Shown here piece by piece: positions 1 through 22,104 of a stretch of 64,000 nucleotides of DNA. Every line of letters starts with the position of its first letter. Position 1 is the first letter of the stretch. The DNA is taken from contig NC_053116.1 of the NCBI RefSeq assembly GCF_010015445.1, forward strand, positions 24,344,607-24,408,606, given 5' to 3'. This DNA is from Perca fluviatilis (lineage: Eukaryota; Chordata; Actinopteri; Perciformes; Percidae). The position numbers and the translations under genes are program-made. A model generated the notes under the pieces. That model did no database searches, had not been told where the DNA came from, and was given only the letters and a program-made list of their open reading frames with translations.

Positions 1-5272
<5,272 letters not shown>

Positions 5273-5645
5273 TAGAGCTGGGCAATATGGAAAAAATCAA
5301 ATATCACCATATGTTTGACCAAATACATCAATGTCAATATTGCGGCAATATTCTAGGGGATTAACCCTAACCGTTACCCTATAGGGTTGACTTTTGGTAC
5401 TTTCACAAAATATTAACACAATGAAAGTTTTGATAAATAATCACCAATAATGTGGATACAATGACTAAGTGGGTAAGGGCAAATAATAAAACAGCTAGTA
5501 AGTCAGGTAAGTTCAGAAAATTATATCACTTTACCGTAATGCAGCCTTTAAAACCAGGAAAAGACAACACGTGTGATATCACGATACCCAAAATCTAAGA
5601 TGATATATAAGGCTAGATATAGTATCAATATATTGCCCAGCCCTA
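5273..5645. mobile_element. hAT-like MITE (gggctgggcaatat termini)
   Basis: The left end reads tagagctgggcaatatgg and the right end is its imperfect inverse, atattgcccagcccta. Flanking octamers tcctaaga (5265-5272) and tccttata (5646-5653) match at 6 of 8 positions, consistent with an aged 8-bp hAT target duplication. The interior is AT-rich and non-coding. The family name is inferred from the termini. Confidence 0.7.
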
Positions 5646-5653
5646 TCCTTATA

Positions 5654-6484
5654 TCAATACTGTACAACTGTAAGTATTTTTCTAACTTTCTAAACCATAA
5701 TGACTCCAGTGGAAATTGGTCTTGAGGCTCACAGCCTGAAGGAGTTCAGATTTGGTCTTCACAACGTTGAGACAAATACAAACAGATAAAGTGATTAGTT
5801 ATCAGTGTAGAGAGTCATTCAGTTGGTCAGCGAAGCACAAAACAATTAATCTTTACATGTTTTGCATTGATACCAAAAGTACAACCCAACCCTCGCTGTG
5901 GAATTCCTCTGCGCCTCTGATCATACACTTGCTGCTTAACTTGACTCACATTTGATGGTTTGTGGATGAAATATTTAGCTTTCAAAATTAAAATATGGAA
6001 TATGCATTGTGCAAATAACTGTTTCTATGCAGCACTTTATGTCTGGCATTGTAGTGTTCTATAAACTGATCTCATTCTTTTTGTAGGTCTGGTAAGTGTA
6101 AAATTGCCTTTAGCTGCAAAATCTGAATATAACCTGCTGAGCAATTTTAGGTTGATTTGCCATCAAAGTGGTTATAGTCCACTGGTCTAAATTAGTATGG
6201 AAAGGTTCAAAAGGGAAGGATGTCATGAACTGCATATTATACAGATATAAAGCATTATGTCTCATAAATGATGATGTTTTAAATGGGTACATTGTACTGG
6301 AAATATAGGCCTGCATATTTGTATATAGTTAGACTGGCTCCTGGGACAAAAACGTTTTGTGTTTTCACAAAGGATTATTTTAGGCATGGTGGCATAGAGG
6401 TCTAAAATGTGTAGCATGTAACTGCAATGTTCCGAATCTGGCCATACAGGGACCTCTGGTGCATATCATTTTTTTTTTTTTTTT

Positions 6485-6530
<46 letters not shown>

Positions 6531-8561
6531 CACATTTCCTGTGTGCCTGTTAAGTGAACACAAAAAAATGCCCAAAATAGCTTGATTATTTTAGGCCAAA
6601 GTGAAGTGTAATGACATCTGTTTTAATAGACTTGTAATGTTTTCTAAATAATAACTGCATTTACTGTGTACATGGTTTTACATACGCTAGCAATGAAACT
6701 TTGTGCAGACATTCAAAACTAATGACAGCTATACCTTGTGTTAAGTGCTAAACACGTTAAGCCTCACAAAGCCGCTACCATGGCTGTAGTCTTTTTTCAA
6801 CATAGTCATTGGGGATAATCCAGTCAAAACATTTTAAGTTGTTATTCTTATTTATTCTTTTAACTGGAAGTCCTAATTACACTGTGAAGGAAAAAGAAAC
6901 TTGAGGTAGTTGTCATCTTCAGCACACTAATGAGCCATAGTTTTAGACATCTTATATTAAACTGATACGATTGCTACTCTTTGCTACAATAAATGTAACC
7001 TGTGGTTTGCATCCTAAAGCATTTTAAGGTCATCGTTAACTAAATGTTTGAAACCCTGTGTTTTGCTTTCTCACCATAAATCTGCCCAGCTTCCCAAAGT
7101 AGTGGCATCCACAATAAACAGGGTCACTATTGTGACCGGCGTGCTGCATCCCTTCCTCACGCTGGTGACAGCTCATTTTCGGAGCCATGGCTTTACCACT
7201 GAAAGAGCAGAGGGCCCTATAATGATCAGCTTTTAGCGCTGGCACTGGGTGGCTGAATAAGCCATCAGGCATCATTAGACCCTGCTGGGGAAAACAATCT
7301 CTCCATTCCCATCGGTGCTCCCAAACAGGAGAACTCTTTGAGAAAAAATACATCAGAGGACACTTTAGCCTGTGTGTTATGTGTGACAGAATACATTGCT
7401 CCGGCACAATGGGGCATCATTGAGCAGTCAAAGACTTCCTAATTCTGATGATGTAGCTCTTTATGATGCCTTGGAAAAGCATAGGCCTAACTCATTTAAT
7501 CAGAGACATCTGGTTGTCTGTTTTTCTGTTAACACTTACTCGCTAAAATCTTGATAAAAATAAATAAGGAGGCAACAACATTTTAACAGCAGGAAGATAT
7601 AAAACTTTCAACTGAATAGAGAATAGGCCCTGAAAAGGTTCTAATGATCTCTCATCAGAGTAATGCAAACCTGCTGCATACACAGAGAAACAGGTCCATT
7701 ATTCCTACTGGGCACGTCCTTTTCCCCGAGAACGTTTTTTATTTTACTTCAAAATGCCTCAGCTTGTCAGCCATACTGTGTTCTGAATACAATCTCAAAT
7801 GTCACAACTAAACAAATTGAGCCTGGCTGACAGAGATGAATAAGGCTGCTGCAGGCACTGTGTCCAGAGTCACTGGGTTAATAAAGTACAAGTACATGTC
7901 TACAGACTGCACAGAACTTCCATCTCATTTTTTTTTTTTCTCAAACAAAACATGTACATTCACTGTATAATGCATGCAATTTAGGAAGGGTATGATGAGT
8001 GTTTTTCCTTTCTAGCTGAGATGTAAATTTAACGTGGTTATTTCCAATTTACTCACATTGAATCAGTATGTGCTTTGAGTACACATTCTATTAGCAATCA
8101 GCTGCAGTACCTGTAAAACATTTCATTGAAAGATCATTCCAGTCTCTTTTATGTAAAGAATTTTTTTCTATCAGCATAATGTAACTCTTTGTCGATGGTG
8201 TGTGTTGTAAAGAGGAGACATCTTTTTCTTTCAGCGGGGGATCGCCACACAACCTGCCTGTTCACACTTTTCCACAGAAGCATTAGCAGATCGCTGCGTG
8301 TTAATTTGGCCTGTCTTGACCGATCGAGGCCAGGTTAGAGAAGCGTTTGATGTTAACCGTTTCTAAATTCTCACTAGTGGGAGGATGAAAATGATTTCTG
8401 ACACATGCGTGAAACACAAACACAGACAAACACAGTGATCAAGTAGCATTCAGTGAGGCAGGGTACAATCATAGTATAGTATAATATGTAGTATAATATG
8501 TATTTGTAGATAACATCTCTATAAAAATAGTTGGATAATAATTCTCTGTGGCGTTGTCTGT
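5654..8561. other. Gene-free intergenic DNA with a T/CT microsatellite
   Basis: Holds no supported gene. A poly-T run followed by (CT)n lies at about 6469-6528. The segments around 7080-7450 and 8215-8350 look like unique, balanced-composition sequence and are candidates for conserved non-coding DNA. The minus-strand open frame at 7036-7407 has no recognisable domain and is treated as chance. Confidence 0.45.
6469..6528. repeat. Poly-T / (CT)n microsatellite
   Basis: A run of about 17 T residues is followed by an almost perfect CT dinucleotide tract. Confidence 0.9.
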
Positions 8562-8569
8562 ATACTGAC

Positions 8570-8983
8570 TAGAGATGGTTTAGGCTCCGATACTGCCTAA
8601 AACGCTGGTATCGGTATCGGGAAGTACTGGAGTTTATGCACCGATCCGATACCACGTAATAAAGCCCTAAAGAAAATCTACGTTAAAGTAGTTTATTTTT
8701 GTTCTTTTTCAGTTATAACTGACTATTAAAACTGGATAATAAAAGAAAGTTCTGTGGCATTCATTGTTCATTGTTTGTTCATGTTTTACAAAGAGTTTAA
8801 CCTGACAGACAACAAAGATAGAAATGATATCACATCCATACAGGGATAGTAGTATACAATTGTTAAAACATAATAAAATATATGAAACACTGGTATCGGA
8901 TCGGTACTCTGTATCGGCCGATACGCAAGTTCAGGTATCGGAATCGGTATCGAGAAGCAAAAGATGGTATCGGACCATCTCTA
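8570..8983. mobile_element. hAT MITE with perfect 8-bp target duplication
   Basis: Terminal inverted repeats begin tagagatgg and end ccatctcta, and the element is exactly flanked by the octamer atactgac (8562-8569 and 8984-8991). The body is full of tatcgg/ccgata words in both orientations near the two ends, so it could fold back. It encodes no transposase and is therefore non-autonomous. The intact duplication suggests fairly recent insertion. Confidence 0.85.
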
Positions 8984-8991
8984 ATACTGAC

Positions 8992-11900
8992 CCCTTTCAT
9001 ATTACACATAGTGATATGAATAAATGTTAATATAAAATATATTGATTGATGGAATATTTTTCTTTACAAGTTTTCCACCAGTCCTCTTAAAACACTGTCT
9101 TAATATTCATTTGTGGTTGTATGTATTTACAAATGTAATATTGATCGTAAGAAGTCATTCCCCAGATGACTTATGCTGACTTTTTTTGCACTGAGAGAAA
9201 ATAATCTCCACCATGAAATAGCCATAAACCATGAGCCATATGTAAATACATAAACACAAACATACATAACATGCACAAATCACACCATATATAGTCACAT
9301 TCCAAAAAGTTTACAACTATTCTCTGCATTTATGTAACCACGGTGGGTTCACTTTGAAGTTGTTTTTCCTCCTATGAAGAGCACCAACAAAACCTAAGTC
9401 TTTGTAATTTTAAACACCGGCACATATGAAGTCAAATTTAAATTTGAATTACACAGTCAGGCCTGAGCACTCCTTACCCTCCTCCTTCAGATCAAAAGGA
9501 AAGCCAATAAAATGCTTTGCTTGCAGGCATCAGCTTTGATGTTGCTCCACTGCATGATCATTTAAGCCCAAGGGCATAAAGTCAGGAGTGGACAGCACCT
9601 CTACCGACATCAAATTGTTTTGTGTTTATAATCTCAGCCCCAGGTATACTGATTGGCATCAGATGCTGCTTTTTTAGGAGTATACACATCTTTTATGTTT
9701 GACATTTCTCTCTATTCATCAAAATCATTGCTGCCTTTGTTCTAGTCTAGTTATTCTCCCACAAGCCGTAAACCTGAATGTGTCATTTTGATACGGTGTT
9801 TTTTTTACCGCAGGTCAGAACGAAAGATGCTGCATGATGAACTGTAATCAAGTAAGCCCACAGGAGCCTTTGTCTATTCAGTGTCATTAAAGGGAGCGAC
9901 GGAGCAGAGTTCCCAGCGGTGCGAGGAAACCATGTAATTATATCGCTTTGAAATCTGTGGAACTGTAACTCCCCATCAGATGGTGTTTTCAGGGGATTAT
10001 GCAGCCTTTTTCAATAAAAGCTAGGATGGATCATTCAAGAGCTTTTCTCTGTAACTGTCAATAAAAGGAAAAAATGTCATCACGTGGTTTTAATGTTTCG
10101 ACTGTAATTAAATCTGTACTGTGAATTTATGTTAACTCATGTCTTGGCACTGGTGAAACAAGCACATTTATGAGCCATTATCTCCTATTCATCCTGTTCA
10201 GGAAGATAATGAGACAAAAACCCCAGTTGATAAAAGTGTATGGAAACTACTCTGAGCTTTGCTTCTCCTCTGGCTGTGTAGGATTTTTTCTACAGTGTCT
10301 GGTACCTTATTGTAGGTTATTTAAGAATTCACCCATAAGTCTTTCATTTGATTAACATCTTTCAAACAGTGGGGATAAATTACTGCTGGCAGGAAACGTC
10401 CGACACAATATTCACCAGGGGATGGTTGTATCATTTAGTTTTTACAGATCTAATGTGAGCTATTTTCTACTCGTTGATGTTAACAGGGACACCAGTTACA
10501 TCTCAAGTTTTAATATAGAGCTCAATAAAAAATAAAAAAAAATCTAAATAATAATCTTTGAGCCGAGGTGAATATTAGCTTGCCTTTTGCTCTGAGATCC
10601 AATCTGGATTCAGTTCTGCTTTGCCAGTTTTTCCATTTATGGCACACGCAGCTTGACCTGATAAACACTACAGGGATGGCTGTTATAGTATATACCGAAA
10701 CCTACAACACCTAAGAAATTTTATTTTAATTCTCAGATCGAGCCAAAGAAGTTGCCAGAATGTATGTGTGTTTTATATTAGTTTTGTTATATATTAATCA
10801 ATAATGTACTGAACATGCTTATATAATTCAGCTATTTGCTTCCATTATTCAGTCCTCTATTTAATGCAACGTGTTTGTTTTTGCTTAGTGGTGTGATTGG
10901 CCATATATTCACAACTCTAAAAAAATAAATAAAAAAAAGACATTACTTATTTGAACGGGCTCAAACCACAAGGTATTTTAGGTTGGTAATTTCCCACATA
11001 AAATCCATCAGTTCACTAATTGGGACTGTGGGCCCAGCTTGAAAGTCAATACTTGATTGTGTCCAGCACCTACTCCACTCCACAACTCAGCAAGAGGTTA
11101 AAAGACACACATATCCCAATGGTCATACATGCCGAAGGGCTGTGAGAGTGTATGGTAGTGTGACTGATTGAGGATTGACCGCCGGTAGCCAAAGCAGAGT
11201 CTCGTTTGCAGCAAGAATCGAAAACCGCTTGATAGGGTGACACAAGGAGAAACTCCATTATCCGAACATCAAACAACAGCTTTGTTTGTGCTTTCACTAT
11301 TATCATTGAGGTCAGATTCATATCAACACTACACACTTTTTTCACTGTTTTATTGTTCAACAGGTTTATACCTTCCAGACTACACATAGTCAACTGCTGC
11401 TACTACTGACAGCGTTGAGTGAATACAGGGGAATCTTCTGACTAATTTACCTTCCTATCTTGCTGACATATTTAATGGCCTGTGATAATTCACTGAAGCA
11501 TCTCCCTTAACTTGTGACCATGAATTAATTAAGGACCACTGTCTCGCTATTGATAAAACATGTTAAAAGACATGTATAATTCTTTTACATTGCAGACTCT
11601 CACCACCAAGCTGGGTTAAAATATATGTATATGTTTATCTATATTTATAAAGTATTAAGGCACAATATCATTATTTTGATTTAATACAGTAATTGTATAG
11701 TTTGTATTTAGAAATCAGTATTAGGCTTTTAATTTAAGGATCTAATTGTGGCAATTTTATTCCAATTTTGTTTCTAAATTGGAATATGAAATGTTTTCTT
11801 ATGCAATGAGTAAAATATAATGTTGTTTTGCCTATAAACTGGAAATACAGTTATACAGCAACAAGTACAAACCAGATACCCAAGATACCCACGTAATGAA

Positions 11901-12200
11901 CTTAACTCTGTTGCTCAAATTGGCTTTTCATGAAATGAATGAAATTGTCTCTGTATCCACAGTGTGCCATTGACGACAGCAACTTGTTTTTTAGTAGATA
12001 TAGAAATATATACCTGATATTTCCACAATTAAAGTGTAGTAAATATTCTCGTCCTCAATAAAAGTACAGTCACAAATTTTGCGTGAAATCTGATTTTGCA
12101 TTTATATTGTAGAAGCAGATGGAAAATATGACCTTTTCATTTGTGAACAATTTACAAAAGCAATTCACTGTGATTACCATCTCAAATGTTATATCCATGC
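8992..12200. other. Gene-free DNA downstream of the somatostatin gene
   Basis: No supported gene on either strand. Blocks near 9480-9660 and 9780-10010 are non-repetitive and might be conserved non-coding elements. Otherwise AT-rich. Confidence 0.45.
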
Positions 12201-12206
12201 TTTATT
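12201..12206 (-). promoter_or_regulatory. Poly(A) signal of the somatostatin gene
   Basis: The plus-strand hexamer tttatt reads AATAAA on the minus strand. It lies about 225 nt downstream of the somatostatin stop codon, a normal 3' UTR length for this family. Confidence 0.6.
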
Positions 12207-12430
12207 GACCCTGAAAGAAACGGCTACATACATAAATACATACATTGTATACATAAATAGATACATAAATAATTAATATTCAAACAGACACACTGTGTCA
12301 GTGAAGTCCATCGATGCCGCGTGTCTGACAGGTGTAGATGATATGTACAGCTGAGGTCTACTACAGTTCATGTGGAGCTGGCAGGGAAGGCGTACAGTAG
12401 GCAGGCAGAGCCGGGTGTTTTGGGGCACTG

Positions 12431-13169
12431 TTAGCAGGAGGTGAACGTTTTCCAGAAGAAGTTTTTACAGGGGGCTTTGCGGTCGCGCTGAGGCAGTGAT
12501 AGCCGGTTGTAGACGGCCCTCTCCTCCAGACGGGACTCCAGCGGCTCCTCAAGATCCACAAGTGCAGCTTCCCCCGGCAACATGTTGGTGTCCAGAGCTC
12601 CATCCAACAAGCCAGACACCAGCTTCAGAATCAGATCCTTGCGCTCTTTGCTCAGCTCCTGACCAAAAATCAAATACATATATTATTATTAAACATATTA
12701 TTAAAGAGACTAGATCATGGAAAATGTGAACATTTAACATCTTATATCTAGCTCAAGTACTAAAGTATTATTCTTTTTGACTTCACATTTGAGACGGTAT
12801 GAATTAACAGGATGAATTAAAGACTATTATTATTTAAAATTATTTAAAATGCAAATTAGACATATCACAGGCTTATCACAAGATTTATTTTTGTTTATTT
12901 CACAAGCAATCTTGATATTAGGGTCGTTCTTTTGAAAGTTATAATTATTATGACATCTTTCCCAACAAATAAATTGACAAATCTATGAATAATAGTATGA
13001 ATAACAGTTGATGTAAAGAGAAAATTCCCCATGAACTACATATGAAGGATAGAAATGTCCTCACCCTGTCGACATGGATGGAGCTCCTATCCTCCACAGG
13101 GAGCACGGCGGCTGCTCTAACGCTGAACAGAACCCCCATGAGAGCTGCTAACACCACCAGAAGCTGCAT
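12431..13169 (-). CDS. cort: Preprosomatostatin-2 / cortistatin-type prohormone, two exons
   Basis: Coding exons are 13065-13169 and 12431-12658, joined in phase 0 (donor gtgagga, acceptor ttttggtcag), giving 110 residues. The protein starts with a hydrophobic signal peptide (about residues 1-20). It ends in a dibasic Arg-Lys site followed by the 14-mer APCKNFFWKTFTSC, which carries the receptor-binding FWKT core and the two cysteines of the hormone ring. Proline at hormone position 2 is known for the fish SS2 gene, regarded as the cortistatin orthologue; the linked srm and exosc10 (human 1p36) agree. The secreted peptide should act on somatostatin receptors to inhibit hormone release and modulate neurons. 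The ATG at 13169 is chosen because it directly precedes the signal peptide and the open frame further upstream has no ATG. Fish names vary (sst2, sst3, cort). Confidence 0.95.
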
Positions 13170-13386
13170 GCTGTGGCAGGAGTGCAGGTGACGGACCAGG
13201 GCTACAGTCACAGGAGGCTCACAGAGATAAGAGTGTGTGAGTGTGTGTTGGAGAAGGAGAGAGAGAGAGTCTGAGCAGCTCAGAGATCCAGAGGAAAGTG
13301 GTGGAGGAAGTGCAGTTGCTGGCAGCTGGTCACAAGATTTGGAAACCACTGATGTTTATTCTGCTCTACCTCCAAAGTCCCTCACT

Positions 13387-13394
13387 CTTTTATA
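13387..13394 (-). promoter_or_regulatory. TATA box of the somatostatin gene
   Basis: Reads TATAAAAG on the minus strand, about 220 nt upstream of the start codon. A start site near 13360 would leave a 5' UTR of about 190 nt. Confidence 0.75.
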
Positions 13395-13414
13395 CCTCTA
13401 CCCCTGTCTGCCAC

Positions 13415-13422
13415 TGACGTAC
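13415..13422. promoter_or_regulatory. CRE-like site upstream of the somatostatin TATA box
   Basis: The octamer tgacgtac contains the TGACGT half of the cAMP response element and lies 20 bp upstream of the TATA box. Mammalian somatostatin promoters carry TGACGTCA near -48, just upstream of the TATA box, so the arrangement matches. This copy is degenerate at the last two bases. Confidence 0.55.
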
Positions 13423-13429
13423 AGGGTGG

Positions 13430-16400
13430 TGGGTGTATGACGGAGGGTGTATGGGTGTATTGGGGTGTGTGGGGGGGGGAGGAGGGATGTGTTCATGAGT
13501 GTGAAAGAGGAGGGGAGATGAAGGGTTCAGGACAGAAGAAATGGAATCGCTGAACGCTTAACCTTTTTGACAAATTGGGAACATCTGCAGAGGGCAACGC
13601 CGTCACTGGGCTAAAAGCAGGTTTCGACATCAACATGTTAACTAATATATCAACAGTTATGATAGACAATCTCAAACAAGACCTCTTCAGACAAGGGCGA
13701 CTGACAATTCCACAACTCATCAACTTTGTGATACAGTCTAACTGTTCTTAACAATCAAGATAAAATGGTCACATTTCCCTGTAGCAGCAATGAAAAAAAC
13801 CTAAAAGAAATATAAACTCACCACGAGCTGACTTATCATTAGACATCCGAGTGTTTGGCTCTGTACTTCTGTCAACATCCGATTCCTGTCACAGTGCCTC
13901 TATGACACCTGCAGATTACAATTGAGCGGTCTGACACTCACCATGACTGGAGGAAGTGCCTTCAGGAAATGCACACCACCAATATAGTGGAGTAAACATA
14001 GTTGTTAAAAGAAAATGAAGAAGCATTTCTTCTTCAGAAATGTTGTGATATACAATTGAGTAGATGGTTTAAATGGAATAGATTTTGTATTTGCTTGTCT
14101 GAATTAAACACAAAACAATTGCCTTTGGTTCAGGATAGCTATAGGTAGGTTTCGGGAAAAGAATGACTGATTTCAGCAGTGTACCACCAAATACAAACTA
14201 TACTACATCTTATACAAACAAACGTCACATTAATGCCAGGACTCTCATTTTGCAAGTAACAATGATTGTGAGAGCACAGTATATTCCAAGAAAATAAAGT
14301 ATAGGCTGTAGCTGCAGTTCAATTAAATTCACAATATAGACTAAGCTGTTTGGATTAAACTAGTTAGTGGTTTCTGGCTACAAGTGCACATTCAGAGTAA
14401 ATTGCCTTTTTTTTGGACACTGTTCATATGATTTATATGGCATTAACTGAATATTAATGAAGTAGAATACATTCCAGTTTTTGCTCATCTTTGTACAGTG
14501 TGGCAACAAATTATTTTGTATGCATTTGTCTGATATAATGTAGAGATTATACAAAAACATATGTTGCAGCTTCCATAAAGGCTCCTTTATTTCTAAATAT
14601 TGTGGCCTTTGTATGTAGCTAGATAGCATACTACTACCAAACTACTGCCAAACCCAATTATACTGGTTTATACGAGATAAACTGATTATGGGGAGTTGAT
14701 TACAGCATAAAACATACACTCTTGTCAAGTGTTTGAGAACCTGCCCTTTAGGATAGATCACTGAAATAGCACCATGAATGGGGTTTACTGTTGTTAACGT
14801 CTTTAAAGAGTGCTACGGGCGGGGAACATACAGCGCTTATATTTTAGTACGTCTTGGTTGATGTGTTGAAAGGGATTTGTTGAGCTTTCAAAACAGTGTT
14901 TGGGGTATTTTCTCCGTACACTGCTGATCTCAAAAACGCCCAGAGCCAAAGATTAGCTGACTGCTGAAACACCTATATATTAGCAATTCAGTGTGATTGA
15001 AGAATCTACAACAGCTGGGCTCCTTATAAATATCTGCAGTACAACCTGAAAGAGACTTGAAACTGGGAAAAACGTCAGCATGGCATGACGACAGGTCTGG
15101 GTGCTCCCAGATCTTATTAATGTGCATGGAAGTCTCCATTTTCACTACATCTACTTCACGTATGGCTTCCAGCAACAACTAAACAGCTCTCTGAAAGAGA
15201 TCACAAAGGAACACTGGCTCAGATATCATCAGAGGATTATGTGTGGAGTGCTATCTGTTACACAGGTGAATCTGGACATGTGTGTACATTTGTCTTACTC
15301 TCACTGGAAAAACATTTAAATTTGACTTACATAATAGTTTAAAAAAAGACAAGTAATACACTGTCTTCAAAAGTCTGTTACTGCAGTGATATTATCATTA
15401 AAACACATAAATATCAAATAACATATTCATGGGTACCCCTTCAATTGGTCTCAATGTAAGACAGTGGACGTTTCCTATTTCTTATATTACAATATGTGGA
15501 CACTCACAAACACAAAGATCCTTGGGTACAGCCACCGTTAACTAAAGCAGCGTGAAAGCGTGTGATAATAATGGCACTGCACTGTAGGGTTGCGATTACA
15601 CATAATAGAAACCATGCCGAAGGCTGAATGCCTATACAATCACTAGAGTTGATGCAACTTGGTGCAAGAAAATACGTGATGCGCAGAAACGAAACGGCGC
15701 TGAACGACCTTGTTGATGGGGCCGTTTCTTTTCATTCAAATGTACGTTAACGCCTTAAAGCGTAAAGTTATATTCTCTGAATATATATTTGGTGAATTTG
15801 AACAGTATAATATAAATGCATTCCTTTATAGCTCTACAATGTGAAACTATACTGTACATAACAGATTAAAGATTGCCCTCTTGTGCCTAAATACTGAAAC
15901 TGCACTTGAACCTCACTGGTACTACAGCTGTTCATACCAGCACCTATAAGACTTTATGGTTAACCACCGTTTTCAGTGAACAGCAGCTGAAACACATCAC
16001 ATATTAACCTGCATTTGGTTGAAAAGTTATGCTGCACTTTGTAAAGGTTAGCTAAAAAAAATAAAAATAAGACAGGTTTAGGGGATAGAGACCTTGAACG
16101 GATTATTACTTCCTAACTTTTTCTACTGTACTTTAGCAGGAGTGAAACAAGCACAGAATAATTTACCTGGAGTCAAATATTGATTTTTTTTTGTTCAGGC
16201 ACCACATACATTTTAATGATATCAAAATTTGAAGCCAGAACAAAATTAAGCAAAGTAGCCCTGCATTACATTGTCATTTTGTGCAATACAGAAGCATATG
16301 TCTGAGTAAAACTGGCAGTGGCTGAATGCACACAGATCTCACATAACCATTTTATGTTACCAATTTATTACAGTTCTTATAAAAGTCATAAATTCATTGC

Positions 16401-17300
16401 TCAGGTATTTGACACCATTTCTCAACCGATTCTAAGTAGACTTGTAACAGGTACTAACTGAAGATGTTTGACCATGTAATGACTCCGCATACAGGCTCAC
16501 CACAGTCCAAGCCTACCACAGGTAGTCAATACCCAATACAGAAAGTTAATCACTGCATAATTAATTTACATTTCCCACATTGCAAAGCTCCAGTGCAATT
16601 TTACATGTTTGCTTAATTTGCATTTTAAAACTGTAACAAATAATTCCATATCAAATTGATAAGTCAAAGCTGAGCAGATTTATTTAATGTTAAATTGGTG
16701 ATTTTTTTTAAAAGGGACACTTTTCTCAACTATTGACACTTAGAGCTTTCTTCTAGGCCACTATATGTGCCCGGTACACTTTAATAGATACATAACAAGT
16801 CTTTTTTTTTTTTAAATCAACAACAACCAATTTCAGGCACTATAGGGTTCATGTGTATAGAGGACACATTAGTATTCTGAATATACAGTCATGACATGAT
16901 GGCAACTGTGTATTTTCCTATGAGCACAAACCGATATTAAATATTACACATAAAAGTACAGCAATACATTACATGTACAACCTCTATGTGGTATGTAATG
17001 TATTACATAATGTGTAGATGCATTGAATCCGATAGACAGTACACAGTTTCAGAGTGAGGTCAGATTTGACGGCAATGCTCTTCCCCACTCAGCCCAGCCC
17101 ATTAAATTGCTCTCCGCAAAACGCTGATAAAACAATTACAGAGTAAAAATGACAAAAAAAACAAAAAACAACCATACATCAGTAAAATAAATAAAAACAC
17201 CAAGAGCGTGTAAGACTGGAAGGAAGAAAACATTGGAACAAACACTTTCACTGTATCACTCAGTGCATTCCCACCCACTGATTATTAGGTACCCCCAGCC
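13430..17300. other. Intergenic DNA between the somatostatin gene and srm
   Basis: No gene is supported. It begins with a G-rich stretch (about 13427-13490, including a run of nine G) just upstream of the somatostatin promoter. The rest is AT-rich, with scattered poly-A/T and no element whose ends I can define. Confidence 0.45.
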
Positions 17301-17542
17301 CTAAAATCTTTAGGAGGCTACTCTCTTCAGTGGTGCTGAACTGCGTTGAGGAGGTGAAGAAGCCGTAGAACAAGGTTGTTGATCTGTGGTCTGAGTGCCA
17401 GCTAGAGGTTGAACATAGTGGTATGTTGTTTTTGGTCATGCTTCATTGAGTACCTGTCAATGGTCAAGAAGATACTGAGTGAAAAGTAGAAAATATGCAA
17501 ATAACAGTTTTGAATTGCACTCCAAAACATTTTTACATTTAC

Positions 17543-20819
<3,277 letters not shown>

Positions 20820-21100
20820 GACAGCTGACTACGGCCACAAATAATAGTACTAACGTGTTTGTAAGTGTGGCAATGTGTGACACTTGACCGTTGTTTGACA
20901 GCTAAACTTGATGCCTCACAATATAGCGAATGGGATTCTGCTTTATCATTATGTGAGCCAATGGGGTGCCAGGATGAACCGGTTCGTGTATAGTTTGTTT
21001 GACTTCACACCACCAGCACCGCCCATCGTGCCGCCCACCAAGAGCCCAATGGCTGCATCTGGGCTGTAGCTGGAGCCCACGTGAAGCTAAACCTCGGTGT
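20820..21100 (-). promoter_or_regulatory. Probable srm promoter region
   Basis: Lies directly upstream of the srm start codon. It contains CCAAT pentamers at 20958-20962 and near 21044. No TATA box is evident at an expected distance. The position of the start site is inferred. Confidence 0.4.
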
Positions 21101-21239
21101 TACTGCGGTCTTATTTTAAAATAAGGCGTTCTCCAATGTGTTTATATTAGAGACAAACAGCCCAACACCCTCTATAGCCTTTAAACACAAGCCTAAGAGT
21201 GTTTGTTTTTGTCTGTTTAGGTTTAGCTACACAAGGCGG

Positions 21240-21350
21240 GCCCTGATGCGTAACTTTACACAACAGAGAACGTTATATCCAGAGGGTAAAGTAAACCAAA
21301 AGCTTGAGTTTCCCCGCTGGCCGTCCACATCTATTATTTTATTCTCTATT
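21240..21350. repeat. Dispersed repeat, copies also at about 25555-25745
   Basis: Words such as agagaacgtt, atccagagg, aaagtaaa and ccacatctatta occur in the same order here and at about 25640-25735. A related piece lies at 25555-25620. An interspersed fish repeat of unknown family. Confidence 0.5.
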
Positions 21351-22104
21351 TGCCAGCCCATAGAGCCCTATTGTGAACCTGGAAATGTTGAGTACTTCAA
21401 AGTTGTATGTTGGAAATGTACAGTATGGGTCCCCACTCCCCAGCATTCAGACTCAAATGGATTTTTGAAGTTTTAGAGGATTGATTGGATTGTCATGTAC
21501 ATTTTAATTCACAGACCGTTACGCATTGAGGTAACTCACGACTGGGTATTGGAACAAAGACAAATCGGCCTTAGTCCTACCAAAATAGAATAATATGACG
21601 GCTAAATAATATCCTTGTGTAAAGTTGAGAAGGGAGTATTACACAAGTAAAAATGTTGAACAGGCAGAATGAGTCCTAGCTGCAACAGGTTTTTTGACAT
21701 CTATTTATCAGAACAGAAAACTCAACACAACGCGTTATCTGCTCATTAGTAGGCTACCCAGCACACTGGACCCACTACAGTTTTTCTACCGTCTCAACCA
21801 ATCAATGAGAGAAACCATAGCACACATCCTCCACACCACCATATTTCACCTGGAAAAGAAGGGTCTAAGAAAAAAATCGATATTGAATATCGCAATATTT
21901 TATTTTGCAATACTGTATCGATTTTCAAAAAGGCAATATCGATTTATTTATTTTTTTAATGTTCAAAAATATTAATATAAGACAGTGGTTCACGTTTAAT
22001 TGTGTTTAAACCCCCTACCACTAGATGGCTATGCTGAGACGCACTAGTGTCCTTGCCTAACAGTGCCTAGCAGTGCCCACAGACAGTATAAAATATAGAT
22101 ATTA

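Noticed and set aside
7036..7407. Minus-strand 123-codon open frame in the left intergenic region
   Set aside because: No recognisable domain, no splice context, and an overlapping frame on the other strand; compatible with chance.
12496..12729. Plus-strand open frame over somatostatin exon 2
   Set aside because: It is the antisense shadow of the prohormone coding sequence.
13170..13349. In-frame 5' extension of the somatostatin exon 1 frame
   Set aside because: The frame stays open about 60 codons upstream but contains no ATG, and it would bury the signal peptide. It overlaps the expected 5' UTR.
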